42,134 nt of DNA. Origin: a virus. Positions 22,537-29,683 of the stretch are shown piece by piece (the stretch's first letter is position 1; each line of letters starts with the position of its first letter). The notes below the pieces were generated by a model. The model saw only the letters and a program-made list of their open reading frames with translations, did no database searches and had not been told where the DNA came from. The stretch is taken from positions 1 to 42,134 of IMG/VR virus record IMGVR_UViG_3300044634_000285; one strand, given 5' to 3'. Both the position numbers and the translations under genes were made by a program.

Positions 22537-22706
22537 TACTTTGCCCTCCGTGATTTTGGCTTTTTGGCAGTCTTGGCAGCCGCCTTGAACGCAGCAGCGG
22601 ATGGCCTGCCCGCTTCGCCTTTGCGTGCCATGCGCTCCTTGCTGCCAGCTTCAATGCGCTTGCGTTTGGCGGCAATGTTGGCGTATAGGCCAGGCTTCTT
22701 AGCCAT
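22536..22706 (-). CDS. 56-residue basic phage protein
   Basis: The reading frame begins MAKKPGLYANIAAKRKRIEA and continues with GSKERMARKGEAGRPS, then AFKAAAKTAKKPKSRR. The start MAKKPGLYANI.AK..RI..GS is a well-known pattern in phage genomes near head genes; its function is unknown. Its start shares a base with the stop of the gene upstream (TGATG), and its stop overlaps the next start. Confidence 0.75.
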   Translation of the reverse strand: MAKKPGLYANIAAKRKRIEAGSKERMARKGEAGRPSAAAFKAAAKTAKKPKSRRAK

Positions 22707-22843
22707 CACTTCTTACCCTTGCGTGATTTGCCGGCTTTTGCGAGCGCGATTGCCACCGCTTGCTTTTGCGGCTTGCCTTTTTTCATCTCGGTTTTGATGT
22801 TGGCTGATACTGCAGCCTGCGACTTGCCCCGCTTCAGTGGCAT
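22706..22843 (-). CDS. DUF6496-like 45-residue basic protein
   Basis: The translation begins MPLKRGKSQAAVSANIKTEM and continues KKGKPQKQAVAIALAKAGKS. This is the characteristic pattern of the DUF6496 family of small phage proteins (MPL..GKS..A.S.NI..EM..GKP.KQAVAIAL). Function unknown; the strongly basic composition suggests nucleic acid contact. It overlaps, in another frame, the C-terminal part of the 22713-23021 reading frame. Confidence 0.8.
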   Translation of the reverse strand: MPLKRGKSQAAVSANIKTEMKKGKPQKQAVAIALAKAGKSRKGKK

Positions 22844-23021
22844 CGCGCCATTCCTCAATACCTGTTAACAGTGTAGAGCCGTCTGCTGTTGCCCAGCCCT
22901 TGTCGGTGTAAATAGCTGGCACCCATGCCTCGCCATGCAGGGCTTCAACTGGATCAGAGCTAACAAAAAAGATGCCGCGATTCTCAAAATGCCGCAGGCT
23001 AGGCAGGTCCATATCGTGCAC
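22713..23021 (-). CDS. small protein of unknown function overlapping DUF6496-like gene
   Basis: Up to 102 aa, or 99 from the in-frame ATG (MDLPSLRHFENRGIFFVSS). The first 65 residues look like a real folded protein (GEAWVPAIYTDKGWATADGS, then LLTGIEEWRDATEAG). The last third lies entirely over the DUF6496-like gene in a different frame and has low complexity, so it may be an unselected tail. It overlaps the end of the Mu-F-like gene by 23 bases. Confidence 0.55.
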   Translation of the reverse strand: MHDMDLPSLRHFENRGIFFVSSDPVEALHGEAWVPAIYTDKGWATADGSTLLTGIEEWRDATEAGQVAGCSISQHQNRDEKRQAAKASGGNRARKSRQITQG

Positions 23022-24189
23022 GAAGCTGATCCAAGGTTAGCTCTGAGCCGTCATCACGAACTAACTTGGCGATGGCGTCAGTCGGGCCGTATTTATCGGC
23101 AAGTCGGTTGAAATACGGCACCTTGTTAGCGCCCAATGCCTTGGCCTTCGTCTCAAGATCTTGTTTTGCTAGCCACTGCCCATAGGTTTGATCCGCCGGC
23201 ACCTGGCCACCTGCTGATGCACGCTTTGCCGGCGGCGGCGGAATGAAGCCTAGCTCGTCATAGTCGATCACCGGCACTGTCGTGCTGCGGCAGTTGAAGT
23301 GCTGCGGCGGAGTCGGACCTTTGCCATATTCAAACTCGCGGCCATCCAATGCACGGCAAATGCTGCTGGTGCGGGTATCCAGTGTTGCCACATAGCGATA
23401 CTTCTTAGTGATGTCTTGATTGGCTTCATACACCTGCTGACTAGCTGCATTGGCTACTTGGTTGATACTGGTGCGCACAAGACTAACGATCTGATTGTCG
23501 GCAACCGCTGTTGCTTGGCCGCCTGCTGCAACTAGCTGCTTCACGGTTTTGGCCTCTTCGCCAAATTCAAGGTTTCCGATCAGCCGCTTAGCAATGGCTG
23601 GCGTCGGCTCACCAGTCAGCAAGCCTTGCCGCACGACTTGCGAGAACCGCTCAGCCTGATCAACGGCAATGCCGCGGAATGCTTTGGTAACCACTTCGCC
23701 ATTGGGCAACGTGATCGTGGCACCTTGTGCTGCGGTGAGGCTGAACGTCGCCGGTGCACCTTGCACAGCAGCAAAAAGGTCATCACTGAGCGCTACCACA
23801 TTAATCTGTGTCGGATCAGTGGTGACCACTGACTGCGCAAATTGCGGGCTAATCTCTACGGTGCGCACCGCATCACGTGCACCTGCCGGCAATGCACGCC
23901 GCAGTTGATCGGCCACAAACTCAGATTGCAGCTCTGCAATGCCTTGCAGCTCTAATGCTGTCAGCTCAGTTGCATCACCTGCCCAGGTTGCCAGGCTGTC
24001 CTTTAACTGCGCAAGAATTGCCCGCAGCCGCGCCGCCTTGACTGGCGCCGACAGCTCATCAATCGTGCGCAGCTGATTGACCGCATCAATGATGATGTCG
24101 TTGTAAGCATTGATGACGCGCCGCGCAACGCTATTGCTGTAGCGGTTGAGGTCTATTGCATTGCGATATAGCGCTTCTGGTGTGCTCAT
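22999..24189 (-). CDS. Mu-F-like minor head protein
   Basis: 396 aa. The C-terminal signature is YRYVATLDTRTSSICRALDG followed by PPQHFNCRSTTVPV, the Mu gpF / SPP1 gp7 domain, at about residues 262-310. The N-terminal 250 residues are helical. SPP1 gp7 binds the portal and helps DNA ejection; the gene directly follows the portal module here too. The C-terminus beyond residue 330 is an extra helical tail. Confidence 0.88.
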   Translation of the reverse strand: MSTPEALYRNAIDLNRYSNSVARRVINAYNDIIIDAVNQLRTIDELSAPVKAARLRAILAQLKDSLATWAGDATELTALELQGIAELQSEFVADQLRRALPAGARDAVRTVEISPQFAQSVVTTDPTQINVVALSDDLFAAVQGAPATFSLTAAQGATITLPNGEVVTKAFRGIAVDQAERFSQVVRQGLLTGEPTPAIAKRLIGNLEFGEEAKTVKQLVAAGGQATAVADNQIVSLVRTSINQVANAASQQVYEANQDITKKYRYVATLDTRTSSICRALDGREFEYGKGPTPPQHFNCRSTTVPVIDYDELGFIPPPPAKRASAGGQVPADQTYGQWLAKQDLETKAKALGANKVPYFNRLADKYGPTDAIAKLVRDDGSELTLDQLRARYGPA

Positions 24190-24440
24190 CGTTCAATGCC
24201 AAGATCTTCCGGTTGATAGCCGCTGCGGATGCTGACATTAGCGCCGCGGTTCAATGCAGTAGTAACCAATGCAGCGAATGCGTCATAACCGTTTTGGCCG
24301 TCTTCATACAGGATGGTTTCGTCAATCTCATCTGGCCTGCCTTCCTTGTACCAGCTGATCCGCACGATGGCTAAGACCTGTTCCGGCAAGGCGCTGACGT
24401 GATAATCAAGCTCTTGCCTCCTCGGTTTCTTCGGTTCCAT
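24186..24440 (-). CDS. small acidic protein between portal and Mu-F protein
   Basis: About 84 aa from the ATG at 24440 (MEPKKPRRQELDYHVSALPE). A longer frame reaches to 24548, but that part lies over the portal gene. It looks like a small alpha/beta protein (VLAIVRISWYKEGRPDE, then AFAALVTTALNRGANVSIR). It overlaps the portal gene by 35 bases and the Mu-F gene by four. No family recognised; probably a virion or assembly accessory. Confidence 0.65.
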   Translation of the reverse strand: MEPKKPRRQELDYHVSALPEQVLAIVRISWYKEGRPDEIDETILYEDGQNGYDAFAALVTTALNRGANVSIRSGYQPEDLGIER

Positions 24441-25851
24441 CCAGATCATCAGGTCCACTAAGCGGTCGGTCACCCAATCCAGCAGGTTGTAGATCAAGCC
24501 CCGCATTGGCCGTAGCTTCAAGCTCCTCATCCACGTTAAAGTCGTCACCTAGCACATCACCTTCAGCAAGCTCACGCAGCAACGTTTCTTGCGTGATGGT
24601 GCCTGCGGTGTAAAGCTGCAGCAGCGCTTGAATCTCCTGCGGTTCAAGGCGTGTGCCAAGGAAGTCACGGTTAACGTAACTGCTGCCAGGAGATGTGTTG
24701 TTGCCGATGTACTGCGCATGAAACTGCAGGCAGTTGTCGATCATGTCCTGCACGTTCTGTGCAATGACCATCATGGTGCTGTCGCCTTGGCTGCGATCAA
24801 TGCGCTTTGCCTCAGCAGTTTCAGCAGATAGCTTCTGGCCTAGCACTGCCGATAGCCCTAGCTCATTGATCTGCAGTGCAAGCTGCTCAAGCCTGCGAAA
24901 CTGATAATCAAAGCTGCGGCCAGCGGGTTCAATGTATTCAGCGCGGCCATCAGCAGGGAATGCAATCGCCTCGCCGGGTCCAGCGCTAACTTCCTCTGCT
25001 GCAGATGGGAAGCCATAAAACGCCAGCATCGGCACGGCGCTGATGTGGAGCTGGTTATCGAGGTCGCTCTGGATCTGATATGCCTTGAGGTTCAGCTCGG
25101 CGATGTCTTCCAGTGGTGGCCGTGACTCCATGAAGCCATGGCGCTGCGCATAGGCAACTGAGAAAGGAATCTCACTGAGGCTTGTGCGGCCCTCGTCGAC
25201 AACCTTAAAGTCGCCGTTGTCTTGCTTTTGGTGCAGCTGGAATTCACCTGGCGTCAGTACACGGATTTGCTCCACTGCCTTCTCGCCAAACTCACCATCA
25301 GGCACAGTGACCGTCTCGGCAAGTCGCAGTTGCGTTAGCACTTGCCGGCCTTCCTGCTGCTCAGCGCGCCAGCCAAGAATCTGCCGTGGTGTGTACGTCA
25401 CCCAGTAGGGTCTACCCCCATCAGCAGGTGCATCCACCAGTACACCAACGTGGCCATAACGGACCATCTTGCGCGTGGTTTCATAGGTCCAAACGTTGAG
25501 GTCATTGCCTTGCAGGTCAACATCAAACAACTGCTCGCGGATCACATCTGCTGTGTCGTCAAGCCGCACTGGCTTGCGCGTTAACATGCCAGCCAGCATC
25601 CGCTCTAGCCGCTGGTAATACGGCGACACTACGCTGCGTGCTAGGCGGTTGTCGTAGGACTCATCCAGCTCACGCGGCTCCTGCGGCAGGTAACGGCGAT
25701 GCTTGCGGCGCATCCCATAGGTGCCTTGCAGCAGATCTTCGATCAGGATCCAATGCGGCTCTTGTGCATACCACGCTGTATTGGCATCTTGCACGCGAGT
25801 AACGCGGCGCTGCGCAATGGGCCGGTCGTAGTTATTGAAGCCGGTGTACAT
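24406..25851 (-). CDS. portal protein (DUF4055 type)
   Basis: 481 aa. The opening region has DLLQGTYGMRRKHRRYLP, then RLARSVVSPYYQRLERMLAG, then VRYGHVGVLVDAP, and later LSAVLGQKLSAETAEAKRID, the pattern of DUF4055 portal proteins. It forms the dodecameric ring at the DNA entry vertex to which terminase and connector dock. The C-terminus is acidic (GPDDLDGTEETEEARA). It follows the cyAbrB-like gene after 26 bases. Confidence 0.9.
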   Translation of the reverse strand: MYTGFNNYDRPIAQRRVTRVQDANTAWYAQEPHWILIEDLLQGTYGMRRKHRRYLPQEPRELDESYDNRLARSVVSPYYQRLERMLAGMLTRKPVRLDDTADVIREQLFDVDLQGNDLNVWTYETTRKMVRYGHVGVLVDAPADGGRPYWVTYTPRQILGWRAEQQEGRQVLTQLRLAETVTVPDGEFGEKAVEQIRVLTPGEFQLHQKQDNGDFKVVDEGRTSLSEIPFSVAYAQRHGFMESRPPLEDIAELNLKAYQIQSDLDNQLHISAVPMLAFYGFPSAAEEVSAGPGEAIAFPADGRAEYIEPAGRSFDYQFRRLEQLALQINELGLSAVLGQKLSAETAEAKRIDRSQGDSTMMVIAQNVQDMIDNCLQFHAQYIGNNTSPGSSYVNRDFLGTRLEPQEIQALLQLYTAGTITQETLLRELAEGDVLGDDFNVDEELEATANAGLDLQPAGLGDRPLSGPDDLDGTEETEEARA

Positions 25852-25877
25852 TACAGCGCCGCAGTCATGAATGCAGT

Positions 25878-26198
25878 TTAAGCAGCAGTCAGCGTGATGC
25901 TATTGCGGCCAATCTTGATGTCAAACTCAGCGCCGGGCTCGTAACCCATCTCGCGCAGGTAGCCATCACCGATTTGCAGCTTGCCGTTGAATTGCACCTT
26001 GGCCTTGTAGGTCAGTCCGCGGCCGCGCTTTACTGTCTTGCTGCCTAGGTCAACGCCTTTGGCTTCCAGCAGCGCTTCATAGAACTGCGTGAATGCCACG
26101 CGATCCTTGATCACGTAGCCGCAAGCGCGCACCAGTTCAGACTTAGGCGCATTGCCGAGTTCTTTGACCTTGGCGAGTAGTTCGACGCCCTTGAGCAT
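25878..26198 (-). CDS. cyAbrB-like transcription regulator
   Basis: 106 aa. The N-terminal half (LLAKVKELGNAPKSELVRACGY as two short pieces, then FTQFYEALLEAKGVDL) and the C-terminal AbrB domain (residues 64-104: YKAKVQFNGKLQIGDGYL, then GAEFDIKIGRNSITL) match cyAbrB, a regulator family confined to cyanobacteria that affects nitrogen and carbon metabolism genes there. A phage copy could compete with or replace host cyAbrB at its targets, or regulate phage genes. It sits between the large terminase and portal genes on the same strand, an odd place for a regulator. Family assignment is strong; role is inferred. Confidence 0.88.
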   Translation of the reverse strand: MLKGVELLAKVKELGNAPKSELVRACGYVIKDRVAFTQFYEALLEAKGVDLGSKTVKRGRGLTYKAKVQFNGKLQIGDGYLREMGYEPGAEFDIKIGRNSITLTAA

Positions 26199-26222
26199 GG
26201 GTACAGTTAATGATTGGCGGAA

Positions 26223-27572
26223 TCAATATAGCCTGATGCCTGTAGATCGCCCAGCACCTGCGTGTAATGGGTTGAACTCACGCCAGATCAAGTAGCCCAG
26301 CGCGTCGTTCATGTGGTCATGGCCGGCATCCTTGTCCGGGTCGCCCTTGTCGGTGTAGCACTGCAGCTCTAAGCATTCGATCAGCCGCTTGCAGCGTTGA
26401 TGGATGGTGAGCCTGACCTGACCCTTGCCGTTTTCCAGCAAAGCCTGAACAGCAGCCACGCGATCACGGACGGGAGGATTTGCGCGTGGTGACTGGTTTG
26501 ACATGCCGTAGGACTCCAGGATCTGAATATCGGTCTGGCTTGCGTTAGTGCTGCGGTTGCCGCCGCTGGCATCTGGGTAGATGTAGATACGCCGCTGCGG
26601 ATGACGCGCTTGGATCTCTTGCGCCAATGCGTCGGTGTCATGGGCGCCGCTGATCTCATCAATCACTAGCAGGCTGCTGCCAGTGCGGATGCCGATTACA
26701 GCAGACATGTTGCCAACGTTGAAATCAACGCCAATGCGTAGCGGCTCGCGATCTAGGTCTGGCAGCTCAGCCACCACATGCTTGTCGCGGCTGAAGCGGT
26801 CGTAGATGGTGCCAGTGGTGAGGTTGACGAACTCACCGTCTAGGTAGGCCCGCAGCAGGTTTGGGTCGTAGTTGGCCTCTAGCCGCTCAATGAAGTCCGG
26901 CGGCAGATGCGGGTTATCTGCTGACCGCATCTTGATCAGCTTGCGATCCGCACGCCCTTTAGCATCCTCGCTGCCGAAGGTGTTCCACATCCAGCGGAAG
27001 CCTTCTGGTGTGGATGCAGCGCCAAACTGCCGCACGTTGCCGGAGCGCAAGCGGCCAAGGATCTTGGGAAATGCCTTGTTGGCGATAGATGGCGTCACTG
27101 TGTCGATTTCATCGGCCAGCACCCAAGCAAGGTTCAAACCGATGATGCGGCTCCAGTTTTCAAAACTGCGGCACAGGATCTTGGTATCACCGCCTGGTAG
27201 GTGCAGCATGTATTCAGGCAACGGGCTAGCCCTAAAGGTGTAGGGGATCTCATACGCCTCTAGGAAGTTCTCGAAGTCGTTCTGCCAAATGTCACGGATC
27301 AATGGGCCGGTCGGCTCCATAACGGCGCCGATGAAGCCTTGATTGGCCGCGGCAAGCATCACCGCCTTAGCGCACAGCGCACGGGTCTTGCCGGCGCCAT
27401 AGCCAGCACTGATGCCGATAATCTGCGTGTCGCTGTCGTCTACAAACGCAAGCTGGCCAGGGTGCAGGTCAGCGCGGATGCGTTGCAGCAGATCGCCCGT
27501 GTCCTCTTGCGTTGCAACATCCATGAACCCAAGCAGGCTGCCGGGTTGGCAGATGCCGGCAAGCAAGCTCAT
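26223..27572 (-). CDS. terL: terminase large subunit
   Basis: 449 aa. ATPase: Walker A SAGYGAGKT at 55-63 and Walker B WVLADEID at 150-157. Nuclease: GVDFNVG near 281, IYPDASGG, and the closing DHMNDALGYL. It cuts and translocates DNA into the prohead through the portal. The length and the C-terminal RNase-H-like part fit the P22/headful group, which agrees with circular permutation, though the packaging type is only inferred. It overlaps the small terminase gene by four bases. Confidence 0.93.
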   Translation of the reverse strand: MSLLAGICQPGSLLGFMDVATQEDTGDLLQRIRADLHPGQLAFVDDSDTQIIGISAGYGAGKTRALCAKAVMLAAANQGFIGAVMEPTGPLIRDIWQNDFENFLEAYEIPYTFRASPLPEYMLHLPGGDTKILCRSFENWSRIIGLNLAWVLADEIDTVTPSIANKAFPKILGRLRSGNVRQFGAASTPEGFRWMWNTFGSEDAKGRADRKLIKMRSADNPHLPPDFIERLEANYDPNLLRAYLDGEFVNLTTGTIYDRFSRDKHVVAELPDLDREPLRIGVDFNVGNMSAVIGIRTGSSLLVIDEISGAHDTDALAQEIQARHPQRRIYIYPDASGGNRSTNASQTDIQILESYGMSNQSPRANPPVRDRVAAVQALLENGKGQVRLTIHQRCKRLIECLELQCYTDKGDPDKDAGHDHMNDALGYLIWREFNPLHAGAGRSTGIRLY

Positions 27573-27892
27573 GACATCTCAAACCGCAACAGCTTGGCTT
27601 GATCTTCTAGGGCCTTGATTGCAATGCTGAGATTACCCTTGGCGCGTGCTTCACGCTCGTAATCCTGCAACCTTGCTAGTGCGGCTTGCAGCCATTGCGG
27701 GCGCTCTAGCTCTGAGTCAAGGGCAATCAGCTTGCGCGCTTCCGCCATGTAATCGCGCACTTGGCGTTCGCTGACGCCCCACAGCTCGGAACCGTGTTGA
27801 ACGATCTGATGGTGGCTGTGAGCACGCAGGATGAGGTCGTAAACCACGTTGACGCGGTTCTGAATCTCATCCTTGGTGCTCTTCTTTGCCAC
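27569..27892 (-). CDS. terS: terminase small subunit
   Basis: 107 aa, helical. The N-terminal part is a helix-turn-helix (VYDLILRAHSHHQIVQHG, then SELWGVSERQVRDYMAEAR), followed by a charged oligomerisation helix (WLQAALARLQDYEREAR). It recognises viral DNA and hands it to the large subunit. The four-base overlap with the large subunit gene supports the call. Confidence 0.85.
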   Translation of the reverse strand: MAKKSTKDEIQNRVNVVYDLILRAHSHHQIVQHGSELWGVSERQVRDYMAEARKLIALDSELERPQWLQAALARLQDYEREARAKGNLSIAIKALEDQAKLLRFEMS

Positions 27893-27895
27893 GTA

Positions 27896-28936
27896 TTAGT
27901 TGCGGACTTGCACAGGCATTACTAGATAAGTTACACCGTCCACGCCACTAGGTGTCAACACGACGGGTGTGGTTGCCGTATTGGCGTGCAGCGTGATGGC
28001 TTCTGCGGGCTTGAACGCCTTGATGCCGTCTAGCAGGTAGTGGACGTTGAACGCCCATGCGCCATTGACGGCGCCTTCCACCTTGAGCAACTCCTTGCCA
28101 TTGTTGGCATCGGCTTCAGCGGTGATCGCAAGTCCACCGGCGCCGGCTGTGAGCTTGACAATGGAGTTGTGCGCATCGGCAATGATGGCAACGCGCTCCA
28201 ATGCACGGGTCAAGCGGCGGCGGTCGGCGGTGATGGTGCTTTTGAACTCAGCGGGCACCAGTTTGGCCACGTCTGGATAAGTGCCATCCATGATGCGGCT
28301 GTAGATGGTGATGCCGTCACCTGCGTCAATCACGGCTTGGCCTTTGGCAACGGCGATGGTGACCACGCGATCTTGCAGCAGGCGCATGGTGCTGGCTGGT
28401 AGCACGAGGTCTAGGCCATCTGGCAGGTCAATGGCATAACGCATGAGGCGATGCCCGTCAGTGGCTTCCATGTGGCCATTGCCAAGGTGGATGCCTTGGA
28501 GCATCTGCTTGCTGGCGTCGGTGCTGGCAGCTGCCATACAGGCGCGGATGCCGGCGGATAGGTGCAGCTCGCTCGTAGCAGCGTCCACAACCGGCAGCGC
28601 GGGGTAATCCGCCGCATCAGCCGCTGCAAGCCCGTAGGAGCCCGCAGAGGCGGTCAGAGCGCCATCTACGAGGGTTAGAGCCTCATCGCCGTCAAAGCGG
28701 CTCACAAGGCCAGCCAGCAGCCGATACGGCAGCGCTACAGCGCCATCGGTGTCCACTGCCGCTGGGATGGTGACGGTGATGCCAAGGTCAAGGTTGAAGC
28801 CGGTGATGGTCATGGCGCCACCAGCGGCTTGGATCAGGCAGCAATCAAGGATCGGATGGCTGCTGCGATGGCCAACGGCTGGCGCAATGGTGCGCAATGC
28901 GTGATCGAGATCGGCTTGGCAGGTGACGGCTTTCAT
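27896..28936 (-). CDS. dnaN: DNA polymerase III beta sliding clamp homologue
   Basis: 346 aa, close to the usual bacterial length (about 366-390). Three clamp domains are recognisable: domain 1 (DLDHALRTIAPAVGHRSSHP, then ITGFNLDLGITVTIPA), domain 2 (GIHLGNGHMEATDGHRLMRY) and domain 3 (FKSTITADRRRLTRALERVA, ending YLVMPVQVRN where bacterial clamps end in a PM.L motif). It should ring DNA and tether the polymerase. The phage has no DNA polymerase gene, so its partner must be the host replicase. It lies between the terminase and the small genes beside the iterons. Confidence 0.92.
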   Translation of the reverse strand: MKAVTCQADLDHALRTIAPAVGHRSSHPILDCCLIQAAGGAMTITGFNLDLGITVTIPAAVDTDGAVALPYRLLAGLVSRFDGDEALTLVDGALTASAGSYGLAAADAADYPALPVVDAATSELHLSAGIRACMAAASTDASKQMLQGIHLGNGHMEATDGHRLMRYAIDLPDGLDLVLPASTMRLLQDRVVTIAVAKGQAVIDAGDGITIYSRIMDGTYPDVAKLVPAEFKSTITADRRRLTRALERVAIIADAHNSIVKLTAGAGGLAITAEADANNGKELLKVEGAVNGAWAFNVHYLLDGIKAFKPAEAITLHANTATTPVVLTPSGVDGVTYLVMPVQVRN

Positions 28937-29142
28937 TTGACGGTGGCGGCAGTGACGAGGCTGTTGATGATGCGTTCGTAATCAGCGGCGAAGCTATCCA
29001 CGAGTTCCATGGGTAGCGGTACGCCGTCATCAATGGCGTTGTCGGCAATGGCTGCGGCGTACGCCACTGCTTGGGTCATGGTCTCATGCAGCCGATTGAT
29101 CACCGGTTGCTGCTTGGCTGGAATGTGAATGAGCGATGACAT
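28933..29142 (-). CDS. small protein upstream of the clamp gene
   Basis: 69 aa from the ATG at 29142 (MSSLIHIPAKQQPVINRLHE), with a longer frame to 29160. It is helical (QAVAYAAAIADNAIDDGVPL, then FAADYERIINSLVTAATVK). It overlaps the clamp start by four bases and the RHH gene upstream by about 59 bases, so all three are probably translated in coordination. No family recognised. Confidence 0.65.
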   Translation of the reverse strand: MSSLIHIPAKQQPVINRLHETMTQAVAYAAAIADNAIDDGVPLPMELVDSFAADYERIINSLVTAATVK

Positions 29143-29365
29143 ATGCAACGAGAGTTTCAACGTGACGGCGGTTCAGGTCACCACGCATGAAGGCGCAGGC
29201 GTCCGCCACCAGCGCATGGTAAGCCGCCGTGGTCAATCCTGCAACAACCCCACCGCTCAAAGCACGTTGCCGGATCAGGTGCGCACGCGGGATGCCATGC
29301 GCTGCTGCTTCCGCGTTCAGCCGCGCCAGGTCGTCAGCGGTGACATTGATCTTGATTTCGGGCAT
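29084..29365 (-). CDS. ribbon-helix-helix DNA-binding protein next to the iterons
   Basis: 93 aa from the ATG at 29365. The N-terminus EIKINVTADDLARLNAEAAA followed by HGIPRAHLIRQRALSG is a classic RHH (MetJ/Arc/CopG type) domain: a beta strand that reads the DNA groove, then two helices. The C-terminal 50 residues form a helical oligomerisation part. A longer frame to 29458 would translate the iterons and begins in a poly-proline stretch, so 29365 is the preferred start. Its own upstream region contains the iteron array, which makes autoregulation or origin binding plausible (inference). Confidence 0.78.
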   Translation of the reverse strand: MPEIKINVTADDLARLNAEAAAHGIPRAHLIRQRALSGGVVAGLTTAAYHALVADACAFMRGDLNRRHVETLVAYVIAHSHSSQAATGDQSAA

Positions 29366-29488
29366 TTCTGGTGGTGGTGGTGGTGCAAATGGTAGGTCGG
29401 ACGCAAAAACCCTGTCCACGACTGGGTTCGGACGCAAGCGGACGCAAGTCGGACGCAAAAAACCCAGTCATGCCAAGGGAGGACGCAA

Positions 29489-29584
29489 AAACGGGGTTTC
29501 TCCTTATCCCCCCCTATATGTGTGTTTTGTTCACGCCGTTACATTCCCCCTCTTGTTTCCATACCTGACTTGATTTACCCCTAT
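29489..29584. other. low-GC pyrimidine-rich spacer between iteron groups
   Basis: No gene. This stretch carries runs such as TCCTTATCCCCCC, TATATGTGTGTTTTG, CCCCCTCTTG and TTGATTTACCCC, in contrast to the GC-rich surroundings. Such pyrimidine-strand asymmetric DNA is a good candidate for the initial melting site. Confidence 0.5.
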
Positions 29585-29649
29585 TTGCGTCCGAACAAGA
29601 GAAAAGGTAGATAGAGACAGGGTTTTTGCGTCCGAAATTTGCGTCCGAC

Positions 29650-29670
29650 TTGCGTCCGACCCGGACGCAA
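29650..29670. repeat. perfect 9-bp palindromic hairpin made of two iterons
   Basis: TTGCGTCCG, loop ACC, CGGACGCAA. Head-to-head iterons with only three bases between them can extrude as a cruciform or bind a protein dimer. Confidence 0.85.
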
Positions 29671-29683
29671 CTTGCGTCCGACA

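Noticed and set aside
29084-29458. Long start (29458) for the RHH gene
   Set aside because: The extension only translates iterons and a poly-proline run; the RHH domain begins right after the ATG at 29365.
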